NCBI GenBank assembly: GCA_900553865.1
Contig: USFC01000021.1
Coordinates: 1 to 20,427 of the forward strand
Direction: 5' to 3'
From: an uncultured Clostridium sp.
GTDB taxonomy: Bacteria > Bacillota > Clostridia > TANB77 > CAG-508
Length of the DNA stretch: 20,427 nucleotides
The notes under the pieces are model-generated. The model worked only from the letters and a program-made list of their open reading frames with translations, was not told where the DNA came from and ran no database searches. Both the position numbers and the translations under genes were made by a program. This document shows, piece by piece, positions 1 through 7,707 of the stretch. Numbering within the stretch: position 1 is the stretch's first letter; each line of letters starts with the position of its first letter.

Positions 1-185
1 GAACGTAAAATTGTTACTATTTCCTTTTGTGTTGGTAGTGGAATAGGACCTGAAACCTTTGCTCCTGTTTTTTTAGCAGTATCTACTATTTTTTCAGCAG
101 ACTGTTCTAAAACTACATGATCATAAGCTTTTAATCTTATTCTGATTTTTTCGCTTGCTACCGCATTTCCTGTTACTGTTGCCAT
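1..185 (-). CDS. rpsJ: 30S ribosomal protein S10, 5' part (runs off the window)
   Basis: The first 61 codons are visible; the gene continues beyond base 1. The protein reads MATVTGNAVASEKIRIRLKA and then the family signature around AYDHVVLEQSAEKIVDTAKKTGAKVSGPIPLPT. S10 is a small-subunit protein of the 30S head and also the NusE antitermination factor. The N-terminus carries about ten extra residues before the usual KIRIRLKAYDH start. An AGGAGGG ribosome-binding site lies just upstream (about 194-201). In Firmicutes rpsJ normally opens the long S10 ribosomal-protein operon, often after tuf; here it has its own promoter and a long leader, with a DapL-like ORF upstream. Confidence 0.96.
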   Translation of the reverse strand, partial: MATVTGNAVASEKIRIRLKAYDHVVLEQSAEKIVDTAKKTGAKVSGPIPLPTQKEIVTILR

Positions 186-425
186 GTAAATTTTCCCTCC
201 TTAAAATTTTAAATTATTAGTCGGAAGTTATAAACGCACCCTGGTGTTTCATCAACATCTAATATATAAACCCAAGTTTTTTGCATGATTTTTCTTGGGA
301 TAAGTGCTTATATTTTAATAACTTACCGCCTGGTCTAAGCCACGACATACTCCATAGGAGTTCCCTCCAACCCTGCTATTTCAAAGGTTGTAGCCACATC
401 CTACTTCATCGCTAATCTTACATGC
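186..425 (-). promoter_or_regulatory. Long structured 5' leader of rpsJ, candidate ribosomal-protein autoregulatory RNA
   Basis: The transcript from the promoter at 432-460 would carry about 240 nt before the rpsJ start. This stretch is clearly more GC-rich than its surroundings. Visible stems: GUAG/CUAC (390-393 with 401-404), CAACC/GGUUG (368-372 with 386-390), GGAG-GGAA-CUCC with a GNRA loop (357-368), CCCAAG/CUUGGG (271-276 with 294-299) and GGUAAGU/ACUUAUC (321-327 with 299-305). A second hairpin, ACUCC-UAU-GGAGU (349-361), shares bases with the GNRA hairpin, so the two exclude each other. There is no open reading frame of note and no T-box sequence. Function as an r-protein leader is inferred from position and structure. 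Confidence 0.5.
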
Positions 426-431
426 TTTTCC

Positions 432-460
432 ATTATATAACATTTATTTCTCTATGTCAA
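432..460 (-). promoter_or_regulatory. Consensus sigma-A-type promoter of the rpsJ operon
   Basis: Read on the minus strand this has TTGACA (455-460), a 17-base spacer and TATAAT (432-437), a perfect match to the vegetative consensus. It lies downstream of the terminator of the preceding ORF. It predicts a start near base 425 and hence the ~240-nt leader. Confidence 0.85.
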
Positions 461-527
461 TTGATTTTTCAATGTTTTTGCGATTTTTTTGCAGTTCTAT
501 AATTGACTTTTTATTTCATATATTTTC

Positions 528-562
528 AAAAAACAGAGCTATTTTTACATATGCTCTGTTTT
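528..562 (-). terminator. Intrinsic terminator after the chimeric DapL ORF
   Basis: A 10-bp perfect stem (AAAACAGAGC, 553-562, with its complement at 530-539) runs into a stretch of six T on the minus strand. It sits just past the stop codon at 568 and separates that gene from the rpsJ promoter. Confidence 0.85.
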
Positions 563-567
563 CTATC

Positions 568-2157
568 TTATTTATATATATTAGATGCTATTCTTTCCAT
601 AGCTTCAATTGTATTTGACCTACTTCCAAATGCTGTTAACCTAAAATATCCTTCTCCACTTGGACCAAACCCTACTCCAGGTGTTCCTACTATTGCCAAT
701 TCATTTAATAATTTATCAAAAAAATCCCATGATTTTACATTTTCTGGTAATTTTAACCATATATATGGTGCATTTATTCCCCCATATACAGTATATCCTG
801 CTTTTTGTAACCCTTCTCTAATTATTTTAGCGTTTTCCTGATAATACTTAATATTCTGCATTATTTGTTTTCTTCCTTCTTCAGAATAAATTGCTTCAGC
901 ACCTCTTTGTGTTATGTATGATGCACCATTAAATTTGGTACATTGTCTTCTATTCCATAATTTATTTAATTCAACTGCATCTCCATAATTTGTATATCCT
1001 TTTAGAGCTTTCGGAATTACAGTATATCCACATCTTACACCTGTAAAACCTGCTGTTTTTGAAAAACTTCTAAACTCTATTGCAACTTCTTTTGCTCCTT
1101 CAATTTCATATATACTATGTGGAACATTTTGCTCTGTTATAAAAGCTTCATATGCACTATCAAACAAAATTATTGATTTGTTTTCTTTAGCATAATTTAC
1201 CCATTTTGTTAATTGACTTTTTGTAAGTACTGTTCCTGTAGGATTATTTGGAAAACATAAATATATCATATCAGGTACTTCTGACGGAAATTTTGGTTCA
1301 AAATTATTTTCTGAAGTACATGGCATATATATTATATTTTCATATTTTCCTGTTTCTTTATTATATGTATAGTTTTCTTTTGTAAATTTTTCGCCTGTTT
1401 GGTCACCATTTGTTGCTACTGTTTTTGTTGCATATACTTGTACTTCGTCTGGCTTTTGATTTTCTATTGTTGGTAATGTTACTTCTATGTTGCTTTCTTT
1501 TATTGGTAATGTGTTGTTTTGCAAATGTGATTGTAAATATGTTTGTAATACTATTGATTTTTTGCTTTCTGAATTAAACTGAATGAATTTTAAAATTTGC
1601 GCACTTAACTCAGCATGTTTTTCTGCTGTCCATGCTAACCCAATTGTAATTTCTTTTTTAACTTGTTTTTCATTTCCGTTTCCATCTACATATGTTCCTG
1701 TGAATTTTACAACGTTTTGTTTGTTAAATTGAGTCAAATCGATTTTTGGGGCAAAAGTCCCTTGGAAAGGAACTGCTATTGTTACTGCACTTCCGTTTTT
1801 GATTAAATTATATGATATTTTATTGTTTTCTACTTTTGATACTTCTTTAGATGAGAAAGAAGTGTCGAATTCGAAATTTGCATTTTCTACTTCAAATTTG
1901 GCGTCTTTTAAATAGCCTGCATTTTTTACTGTTAATGCAGCATATAAATAATTCTTTGAACCTATTGTTTTTGTATCAGAGTAGGTTTTTTCTCCGTTTT
2001 TCATAAGGTATGCATCAAATTCAACGTTTGCTTGGTTTGTTTTACTGTTTTGGTTTTCAACTTCGCTTGCGATTGCTGTTTGTAAATATCCGAAATATCC
2101 AAATGTTATTGCCAAAACTAGCATACTTGCTATAGCTTTCATTCTCCCCTTTTTCAT
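568..2157 (-). CDS. Chimeric ORF: secreted surface-protein N-terminus fused to C-terminal LL-diaminopimelate aminotransferase
   Basis: One open frame of 529 residues made of two unrelated parts. Residues 1-31 look like a signal peptide (basic start, hydrophobic stretch, cut near TAIAS-E). Residues 32 to about 265 are Lys/Thr/Asn-rich and resemble the N-terminal region of large Clostridia cell-surface proteins. From about residue 268 it becomes the DapL class I aminotransferase: IIYMPCTSENNF, NNPTG (304-308), FDSAYEAF (332-339), the PLP lysine K367 in SFSKTAGFTG, and GEGYFRLTAFG near the end. DapL is usually about 400 residues; roughly the first 150 are missing, including part of the PLP/substrate pocket, so activity is unlikely, and export would place it away from its cytoplasmic pathway. 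GGGAGG precedes the start. Either a real recombination or an assembly join at a shared NKETGK-type stretch (about 1335-1385). Confidence 0.75.
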   Translation of the reverse strand: MKKGRMKAIASMLVLAITFGYFGYLQTAIASEVENQNSKTNQANVEFDAYLMKNGEKTYSDTKTIGSKNYLYAALTVKNAGYLKDAKFEVENANFEFDTSFSSKEVSKVENNKISYNLIKNGSAVTIAVPFQGTFAPKIDLTQFNKQNVVKFTGTYVDGNGNEKQVKKEITIGLAWTAEKHAELSAQILKFIQFNSESKKSIVLQTYLQSHLQNNTLPIKESNIEVTLPTIENQKPDEVQVYATKTVATNGDQTGEKFTKENYTYNKETGKYENIIYMPCTSENNFEPKFPSEVPDMIYLCFPNNPTGTVLTKSQLTKWVNYAKENKSIILFDSAYEAFITEQNVPHSIYEIEGAKEVAIEFRSFSKTAGFTGVRCGYTVIPKALKGYTNYGDAVELNKLWNRRQCTKFNGASYITQRGAEAIYSEEGRKQIMQNIKYYQENAKIIREGLQKAGYTVYGGINAPYIWLKLPENVKSWDFFDKLLNELAIVGTPGVGFGPSGEGYFRLTAFGSRSNTIEAMERIASNIYK

Positions 2158-2433
2158 ACCAATTGTCCTCCCATGTTAAAAGTTAAACAAGGATTGTCTT
2201 TTTTCGTATCTAGTAGGTCATATTTCTTCCTTATTATATATTTATCTACATTTTTACACATTATTTTTTTATTTGCAATATTACTTTGCTTTGCAAATGG
2301 CCTATCATCCTTTTTGCCTTTACGGAAGGTCTTTTGGAGCGTTTTATATTAAATTTTTATTACAATGTTACAGTTATGTGTAACACTTTTTTATTTTGTG
2401 CATATTATTAGTTATATACGAGGTGATTTATCT
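2158..2433. other. Divergent intergenic region with several inverted repeats
   Basis: This separates the minus-strand chimeric ORF from the plus-strand pair. It holds a perfect 8-bp inverted repeat ATTTGCAA/TTGCAAAT (2271-2278 with 2291-2298), a CCTT/AAGG hairpin near 2317-2329, and a TGTTAC/GTAACA hairpin (2366-2371 with 2380-2385) followed by CTTTTTTATTTT on the plus strand, which looks like a weak terminator or attenuator. A TATAAT on the minus strand near 2233-2238 could serve the chimeric ORF, but I see no good -35. I could not match the region to a known riboswitch. Confidence 0.4.
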
Positions 2434-2784
2434 ATGAATAATAATATTAATTCCTCTTTCCCTAACTTTGAAGAGTTTGTTTCTTCTTTTGGAAATAATT
2501 CTGAAAATGCTAATTCTAATTTGAACAATAATTCAAGTTTTGAAAATGATAATAGTCAAAGTAACCTTTTTTCTAATATTGATATAAATACTATTATGAA
2601 GATTAAGCAAATTATGGAGAAAATGAATTCTAGTAGTAATAACCCTAGTTCTAATTTGCTGCTTTCTTTAAAACCTTACTTAAAGCCTAGCCGAAAACAA
2701 AGAGTTGACCAATATATTCAGCTGCTTAATATGAGTTCTCTTATGAAGAATTTTGGTCCTATTGGTGGTGAAAAAATGAAATGA
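2434..2784 (+). CDS. Conserved clostridial protein of unknown function, Asn/Ser-rich N-terminus (116 aa)
   Basis: I chose the ATG at 2434 because GAGGTGA lies just upstream; a longer frame upstream has no binding site. The first half is very rich in Asn and Ser with no clear fold. The second half (LLLSLKPYLKPSRKQRVDQYIQLLNM) is basic and helical and resembles small proteins found across Clostridia, often next to a partner like the following gene. The stop overlaps the next start (ATGA at 2781-2784), so the two are probably translationally coupled. No signal peptide or membrane segment is seen. Function unknown; a sporulation role would be a guess. Confidence 0.75.
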   Translation: MNNNINSSFPNFEEFVSSFGNNSENANSNLNNNSSFENDNSQSNLFSNIDINTIMKIKQIMEKMNSSSNNPSSNLLLSLKPYLKPSRKQRVDQYIQLLNMSSLMKNFGPIGGEKMK

Positions 2785-3263
2785 TGAATATGTATCCTTT
2801 TTTTGGTTTTCCGCCTTATTATAGGAATTATAATAATTATAGAAGACGCCCCTCTCCTGCTACCCCTGTAGTGCCTCCTGCTCCTAAAAATTCTGGCAAT
2901 TCTTCTTTACATAATTTTGACAAATATTCTTCTAAAAATGTGCAAAAGCCTTACACCCCTAGCAATTTTAGTAACAACTTTAGTGGCAATTTTAATAGCA
3001 ATTCTAATTTTGGAAATTCTACTTCTGCCAACTCTAGTCTTGGCAACTCTACTTCTGGCAATTTACATTTTGATGAAAATTCAGCTTCTAAAGAGCCTGA
3101 AGTAAATAATGATGTTCATTTTTATGATGAGTGTTTTGAAATTTTAGGTTTAAAACTTCATTTTGATGATTTGCTTATTATGTGCATCTTGTTTTTTCTT
3201 TATCAAGAAGAGGTAAAAGATTCGTACCTTTATATTGCTTTAATTTTACTTCTTTTAAGCTAA
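2781..3263 (+). CDS. Conserved clostridial protein, low-complexity body with hydrophobic C-terminus (160 aa)
   Basis: It starts within the stop of the preceding gene (ATGATGA). The N-terminus is Tyr/Asn/Pro-rich. The middle (about 45-100) is imperfect Asn/Ser/Gly/Phe repeats of the type FSGNFNSNSNFGNSTS. The last 45 residues (EILGLKLHFDDLLIMCILFF, then YQEEVKDSYLYIALILLLLS) are the recognisable part: an acidic DDLL motif and two hydrophobic stretches, probably membrane-associated. This ending is common in Clostridia proteins of unknown function, usually paired with the upstream type. No enzyme motifs. Possible roles in the envelope or spore are speculation. Confidence 0.75.
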   Translation: MMNMYPFFGFPPYYRNYNNYRRRPSPATPVVPPAPKNSGNSSLHNFDKYSSKNVQKPYTPSNFSNNFSGNFNSNSNFGNSTSANSSLGNSTSGNLHFDENSASKEPEVNNDVHFYDECFEILGLKLHFDDLLIMCILFFLYQEEVKDSYLYIALILLLLS

Positions 3264-3270
3264 ACTAATG

Positions 3271-3305
3271 AAAGGACATTTGGGGACGGGTCAATTTTGT
3301 CCTTT
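3271..3305 (+). repeat. GGGGAC-type repeat in a hairpin after the 2434-3263 gene pair
   Basis: A perfect 8-bp inverted repeat AAAGGACA (3271-3278) / TGTCCTTT (3298-3305) encloses GGGGACGGGTC. It lies seven bases past the stop codon and may act as a weak terminator, though no long T run follows. It shares the GGGGAC core with repeats at 11984-12050 and 14921-14964. Confidence 0.5.
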
Positions 3306-3308
3306 ACA

Positions 3309-3432
3309 TAACAATAGGTATTTTTGAACTATTTTGTTAGAGCGTTTTAGTCAGAGGTCTGCTATCTGATGTCGAATATCCAACTTCTGACATCTGCTCT
3401 TCTCTTCTCTTTTTGCTTTTCACCTATTGTTA
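3309..3432. repeat. 124-bp nested inverted-repeat element
   Basis: The ends are a perfect 11-bp inverted repeat, TAACAATAGGT (3309-3319) and ACCTATTGTTA (3422-3432). Inside are further complementary pairs: AGAGC with GCTCT, GTCAG with CTGAC, and GATGTC with GACATC. No ORF fits. It could be a miniature mobile element or fold as a structured RNA; the sequence alone does not decide. Confidence 0.5.
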
Positions 3433-3456
3433 GACGTATATCTGAAATTTGAAGGA

Positions 3457-3507
3457 GTGTCCCGAGTGTTCCGAAATCGGAACGAAAAGGACCGTCCCTA
3501 CTGTTCC
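3457..3507. repeat. GGGAC/GTCCC-rich repeat with GTTCCG hairpin downstream of minC
   Basis: It contains GTGTCCC, a near-perfect hairpin GTTCCGA-AA-TCGGAAC (3468-3483), then GGACCGTCCC and another GTTCC. It lies just past the minC stop codon and may stop or stabilise the operon transcript, but no T run follows on the minus strand. It is related in core sequence to the other GGGGAC repeats of the window. Confidence 0.45.
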
Positions 3508-3509
3508 TA

Positions 3510-4121
3510 TTAGTTTAGTACTATTTCGTCTTTTTCGTTTATATAGATGTATTTTTTAGTTTCTTCTAACTCCTCTTTTTCGAATTCTTTTATTTTGTCT
3601 GCTATTCGTATTTGTGGGCAGTCTATTTTGTTTGCTGCTATTATTGCTTCTCTGTTTCCTTTTGCTCCTGCATGTGCTAGTCCGCGTAGTTCTCCTAATA
3701 CTATGATGTTTTCTTCTGCTATTACTTCTGCCCCTGCGTTTACGTCGCCAAGTATTGCTATGCTTCCTTCAAATTCTACTTTTTGCCCACAGCGCAATGA
3801 GGTTTTATAGAATTTTGTTTCTGAAGATTTTATTTCTTTATAAAAACCTTTTTTTATTCCATGAAGTCCAAGTGTCGTTGGGCTTTCAAAGTCTATATCT
3901 ACATTTATTCTTTCTTTTACTATTTTTCTTATTTCTTCTATTTCTTTATTTTTTAATATTTTTCCAACTACTTTAATAGGTGTTGTGTCATTTTTATATA
4001 ATTTTTCTAGGTCTTCTATTTTATTTTTTAGGCCTTCTATTATTTCTTTTTCTTCTGCGTCTTCTGCTACTTTTATCCATATCTCATCTTTTTTTAGTTG
4101 TATTGTTACATAGTTTTTCAC
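3510..4121 (-). CDS. minC: Septum site-determining protein MinC
   Basis: 203 residues; the inhibitor of FtsZ polymerisation that keeps the division ring away from the poles, normally recruited to the membrane by MinD. The C-terminal domain is clear from about residue 100: a right-handed beta-helix with LRCGQKVEFEGSIAILGDVN, AGAEVIAEENIIVLGELRG, AHAGAKGNREAIIAA and PQIRIAD. The N-terminal domain (1-95) is more divergent and acidic. It is the last gene of the mre operon, 34 bases after mrdA. Clostridia commonly have minD and minE next; neither is here, because two unrelated plus-strand genes and repeats follow, so MinD and MinE would have to be elsewhere. Confidence 0.93.
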   Translation of the reverse strand: MKNYVTIQLKKDEIWIKVAEDAEEKEIIEGLKNKIEDLEKLYKNDTTPIKVVGKILKNKEIEEIRKIVKERINVDIDFESPTTLGLHGIKKGFYKEIKSSETKFYKTSLRCGQKVEFEGSIAILGDVNAGAEVIAEENIIVLGELRGLAHAGAKGNREAIIAANKIDCPQIRIADKIKEFEKEELEETKKYIYINEKDEIVLN

Positions 4122-4155
4122 TTGTACACCCCTCCTATTTTTTAGTTTTTTAAAG

Positions 4156-6270
4156 TTAATTTTGTACTTGCACTGTTGGTATTGCTTGCATGTTTTCTGT
4201 TATTTGGTTTGCATTCATTCCAAAGTATTCTGCTATTATATCTCTTGCTGGTACCGCTGCTTTTCCTCCTGATTGTCCATTTTCTATCATTACTACTATG
4301 GCTATTTCTGGCTCATCATATGGTGCAAAACCTACGAACCATGCATTTGTTATTTTTTTACCATTTTCGTCTACTCTTCCTGTTTGTGCTGAACCTGTCT
4401 TGCCTCCAACTTCTATATTAAAGTTTTTGAATATTGAATATGCTGTTCCTCCTGATTCTGTAGTAACACCTTTCATTCCTTCTAGTATTGCATTTAAATT
4501 TTCTTGTTTGAAGGTTACTTTTTCGCTGGTGTCTTCTTGCAAACCTAAACGACTTTTTAGATAGTTGTTTACTTCTTGTTTATCTATTTCGTTTCCATTT
4601 GAGTCTATTACAGATTTTATTATGCTAACATCTATGTCGTTTCCTCCGTTTGCAAGCATACTAGTGTATTTGGCCATTTGAAGTGTTGTAAAGCTGTTGT
4701 TTCCTTGGCCTATTGCTGCTGGTAAGATATCTCCTCCATTCCATACTTGGCCTAAGCTTTTTGAGGTTTCTGGGCTTGCTACATATCCTGCTTCTTCTCC
4801 TAAAAGTTCTATTCCTGTTTTCTTTCCTAGTCCTAATGCTTTGGTGTATTTTGCTAGGTTTTGTATTCCTACTCTATTTCCTACTTCATAGAAAAAATAG
4901 TTACATGAATGTATAATAGCATCTGTTACATTTAAGTAGCCATGTCCTCTTATATACCAACATTTTGGGTTATAGTCTGATGAAAATTTGTATATTCCTA
5001 CGTCATTTATTTTTTCTTTTATTTTTATTGCTCCTGTTTCTAGGCCTGTAATTGCTGTTACCATTTTGTAGGTTGACCCCGGTGATGATGGTGATGATAT
5101 TGCTCTATTTACAAATGGATGCATTCTTGCATATTCTGATTCTGCTTCTTTTGTGTAATATGTCCATTTTTCTGTGCTTATTCCTCCTACAAAGTCTTGT
5201 GGGTTAAAGTCTGGATAGCTTGCCATTGCTAGTACTTCGCCTGTTTTTACTTTCATTACTACTGCTGAGCCTCCTGTAACTGTTACACCTTCTGCAGTAC
5301 TAATGCTTTGTATGCTATTTTTTAGTGTGTTTTCTGTTACGTTTTGAAGGTTTGCATCTATTGTTAATATAACGTCTGAACCACTTACTGCTTCTTTTGA
5401 AATGTACTCGTCCGTAATGGTTCCGTCTACTGCCATGTCTATTTGTTTTACTCCATTTTGACCTTTTAGGTATTCTTCCATTATATATTCTATTCCTGTT
5501 TTTCCTATTATGTCGTTTTGGCTATAGGTATCTTCTTTTCCTTTTAATTCTTCTGAAGAAATACTGCTAGTATAGCCTAATATGTGTGATGCCAAGCTTC
5601 CACCTGGGTAGCTTCTTATTGATTTTGAAGCTATTGTTACTCCTGGGAAATCTGCATTTTGCTCACTAAGCATTGCTATACTGTTTTCGTTTAAACTGCT
5701 GGCTAGTTCTACGCATTTTGTATTGCTATATCCATTTTTTGCTATATAATAGCGAAGTGTCATTATTCTTCTTGCTTCTTGCACATTTTCGTTTTCTATT
5801 TTGTATTTTTCTTTTAATATGTAAAAACATTCTTCTGCTGTTTTGGTTTCGTCTATTTTATTTTGAATTTTCCATTCATTTGCTGCTTGCTCATTTATTG
5901 TAAATGCAAATGGCTCTACACTAATTGGCAAGGTGTCTACATATGCATCGCCATTATTTTCTAGTATTTGTGTTATTTTTAAAAGTGTTTTGTTTAATGT
6001 GCTATTGTCTATTTTAGTTTTATATAATTGCAAACTGCTACCTAATGTTGTGGTTGCTAGTTTGTTGCCTGACTGGTCTGAAATGTTACCTCTGGCTGCT
6101 TCTAACACGCTTTCCCTTGTTAGCCTTGTGTTTGACTGTTCTCTATATTCACTTCCATGTATTATTTGAAGATTAAATAGTTGAAGTAATAATACAATTC
6201 CTATTATATAAACAAAAGTAGATACAATATTGTACCTTAATTTTTCTTGTTTATCTTTATTATAGTTCAA
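4156..6270 (-). CDS. mrdA: Penicillin-binding protein 2, peptidoglycan transpeptidase of the elongation complex
   Basis: 704 residues. It cross-links peptidoglycan during side-wall growth together with RodA and MreBCD. One N-terminal membrane segment (about 13-36) anchors it; a dimerisation domain follows with GNISDQSGNKLA (61-72). The transpeptidase motifs are intact: S399-TY-K402 (active serine in SPSSPGSTYK), S455-C-N457, and K624-T-G626 in GGKTGSAQTG. Length and order fit class B PBP2/SpoVD-like enzymes; its place after mreD supports the PBP2 call over a sporulation paralogue. The start has AGGTGATT upstream. All roughly five CGG triplets in this gene are out of frame and its reading frame is unbroken. 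Confidence 0.95.
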   Translation of the reverse strand: MNYNKDKQEKLRYNIVSTFVYIIGIVLLLQLFNLQIIHGSEYREQSNTRLTRESVLEAARGNISDQSGNKLATTTLGSSLQLYKTKIDNSTLNKTLLKITQILENNGDAYVDTLPISVEPFAFTINEQAANEWKIQNKIDETKTAEECFYILKEKYKIENENVQEARRIMTLRYYIAKNGYSNTKCVELASSLNENSIAMLSEQNADFPGVTIASKSIRSYPGGSLASHILGYTSSISSEELKGKEDTYSQNDIIGKTGIEYIMEEYLKGQNGVKQIDMAVDGTITDEYISKEAVSGSDVILTIDANLQNVTENTLKNSIQSISTAEGVTVTGGSAVVMKVKTGEVLAMASYPDFNPQDFVGGISTEKWTYYTKEAESEYARMHPFVNRAISSPSSPGSTYKMVTAITGLETGAIKIKEKINDVGIYKFSSDYNPKCWYIRGHGYLNVTDAIIHSCNYFFYEVGNRVGIQNLAKYTKALGLGKKTGIELLGEEAGYVASPETSKSLGQVWNGGDILPAAIGQGNNSFTTLQMAKYTSMLANGGNDIDVSIIKSVIDSNGNEIDKQEVNNYLKSRLGLQEDTSEKVTFKQENLNAILEGMKGVTTESGGTAYSIFKNFNIEVGGKTGSAQTGRVDENGKKITNAWFVGFAPYDEPEIAIVVMIENGQSGGKAAVPARDIIAEYFGMNANQITENMQAIPTVQVQN

Positions 6271-6301
6271 CTAATCACCTCCATTTTTATTTTTGTTTTG
6301 T

Positions 6302-6835
6302 TTAAAAATATCTTGTTAATATTTTTTGCACTTTAAAAATTTCTTCCATTTTATACCCTAGGTTTTGCATTAATGGGTAAAGTATTATTGTTAATGTTAC
6401 ATTGTACACAGCCTCTATTGCAAGTGTTTTTATAAATTCTAGTATTTCTATGTTTATAGCTTCCTTTATTATTTGCATTATATAGCTGCCTGTTTCAAAT
6501 ACTATGGTGCTTCCTATTACCATAAGTATTATTGTTATTCTACTTTCTTTTGAAAAGTTTTTGTCGAAATATCCTCCAATTAGTCCTACTATTCCAAACA
6601 TTATTGCATTTATTCCTAAAGTTTTTCCTAGCAGAATGTCTAAGTACAATCCTGATATAACTCCAAATGGGATTCCTACTTTTGTTCCTCCATATAAACT
6701 TATAAATAGTATAAATATTATAAATAAGTTTGGCTTTACCCCTGCTATTGTGAACCAATTAAAGAAGTTTGCTTGGAGAAAATATATTATTAAAAATGAT
6801 ATTATTAATATTATGATTGCTAGTGCTTTTTTCAT
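6302..6835 (-). CDS. mreD: Rod shape-determining membrane protein MreD
   Basis: 177 residues, almost wholly hydrophobic with about five to six membrane segments: a first one at 5-22, then NLFIIFILFISLYGGTKVGIPFGVISGLYLD typical of the family, and more to the end. MreD is the poorly conserved integral-membrane member of the elongasome, linking MreC and PBP2. It sits between mreC (42 bases upstream) and mrdA (31 bases downstream). GGAGG lies just before the start. Frame is continuous. Confidence 0.92.
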   Translation of the reverse strand: MKKALAIIILIISFLIIYFLQANFFNWFTIAGVKPNLFIIFILFISLYGGTKVGIPFGVISGLYLDILLGKTLGINAIMFGIVGLIGGYFDKNFSKESRITIILMVIGSTIVFETGSYIMQIIKEAINIEILEFIKTLAIEAVYNVTLTIILYPLMQNLGYKMEEIFKVQKILTRYF

Positions 6836-6877
6836 CTTTCCTCCTTTTCTACTTTACAAGTTTGGTCACAAAGCTTT

Positions 6878-7691
6878 TTATTTTATTACTAATACTGTTT
6901 CTAATTTTTCAAAGTTTACTGCTGTTTCTATTATTGCATATCTATCTGTAATGTTTTTGGTATTTACTACTTGTTTTATTGTTCCTATATGGATTCCTTT
7001 AGGATATATTCCACCAAGTCCTGAGGTTTCTATTTTATCTCCCTCTAATATTGTTGCATTTGTAGGGATATATGTGGCTTTTAATGTTGAGCTACTGTTT
7101 AAGGTTCCCCTTGCTATAACCATATCCCTTGAGGTTGTAATTACACAGCTAATTGTGCTTGCTGTATCTATTATTGTTTCTACTTTTGCTGTGCTTTCTG
7201 TAACTGAAATAATGTGCCCTACTAATCCCTTTTCTGAAATTACTGGCATATTTACTTCTACTCCATCTTTTGAACCAACATTTATTATTATTGTGTCATT
7301 GTAATTGCTTATGTCTTTATTTATTACATAGGCTGGCACTGTTTGAAATTCATTGTATTTTTCTTTTAAGTTTACATACTCTTTTAAGGTATTGTTTTCA
7401 GATTTTATTATTTCTAGTTCTCTTAAAGATTGTTCTAGTTCACTGTTTTTTTGTTTTAGTTTTTCATTTTCTTCTTGCAAGGTATTTATGTTTGTAAAAA
7501 AGTTATTGTTTCCGTGAAATCCAGTTTTTTAGGTATGTTAAACCATTTTGAATTGGCATTACAAGCATACTTACGCCATTTTCTATGTGAGTTACGTTTT
7601 CTATTTTTATGTTAGAAACTACTACTACAATTACCAATATTACTATTGTAATTATTATTCCTATTATGCTTGTTTTTTTATTTTTGTACAC
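6878..7691 (-). CDS. mreC: Rod shape-determining protein MreC, read through a +1 shift at CGG (codon 60)
   Basis: Two frames together give a full 270-residue MreC. Codons 1-59 from 7691 encode a short cytoplasmic start, a membrane segment (about 8-27, IIGIIITIVILVIVVVV) and the stretch ending YLKNWIS. The next codon is CGG (7512-7514), followed two codons later by a TAA (7503-7505). Skipping the C gives GGA and continues GNNNFFTNINTLQEENEKLK: the coiled coil (about 70-110), then the beta-rich MreC domain with VINKDISNYNDTIIINVGSKDGV, GLVGHI and TSGLGGIYPKGIHIG. The second part alone lacks any ribosome-binding site or ATG and would lose the membrane anchor. So this is one gene needing a shift, unless a base was inserted by sequencing error. 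Confidence 0.85.
7512..7514 (-). promoter_or_regulatory. Putative +1 frameshift site in mreC (TCA CGG A)
   Basis: The in-frame CGG follows a Ser TCA codon. Moving forward one base reads GGA AAC AAT AAC and restores MreC; staying in frame ends at TAA two codons later. No slippery run is present, and re-pairing of the P-site tRNA from TCA to CAC would be poor. Confidence 0.6.
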
Positions 7692-7707
7692 CTTTTATGG
7701 CTCCTTC

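Noticed and set aside
186..425. T-box or amino-acid riboswitch in the rpsJ leader
   Set aside because: No T-box sequence, no antiterminator/terminator pair with a T run; rpsJ is not a typical target.
568..2157. Functional secreted aminotransferase
   Set aside because: About 150 N-terminal DapL residues are missing and export would separate it from its cytoplasmic pathway; treated as a chimera.
2265..2345. Cyclic-di-GMP riboswitch ahead of the surface-protein ORF
   Set aside because: A GCAAAGC string and GGC/GCC pieces are present, but the core of the known class does not line up and the key helices are missing.
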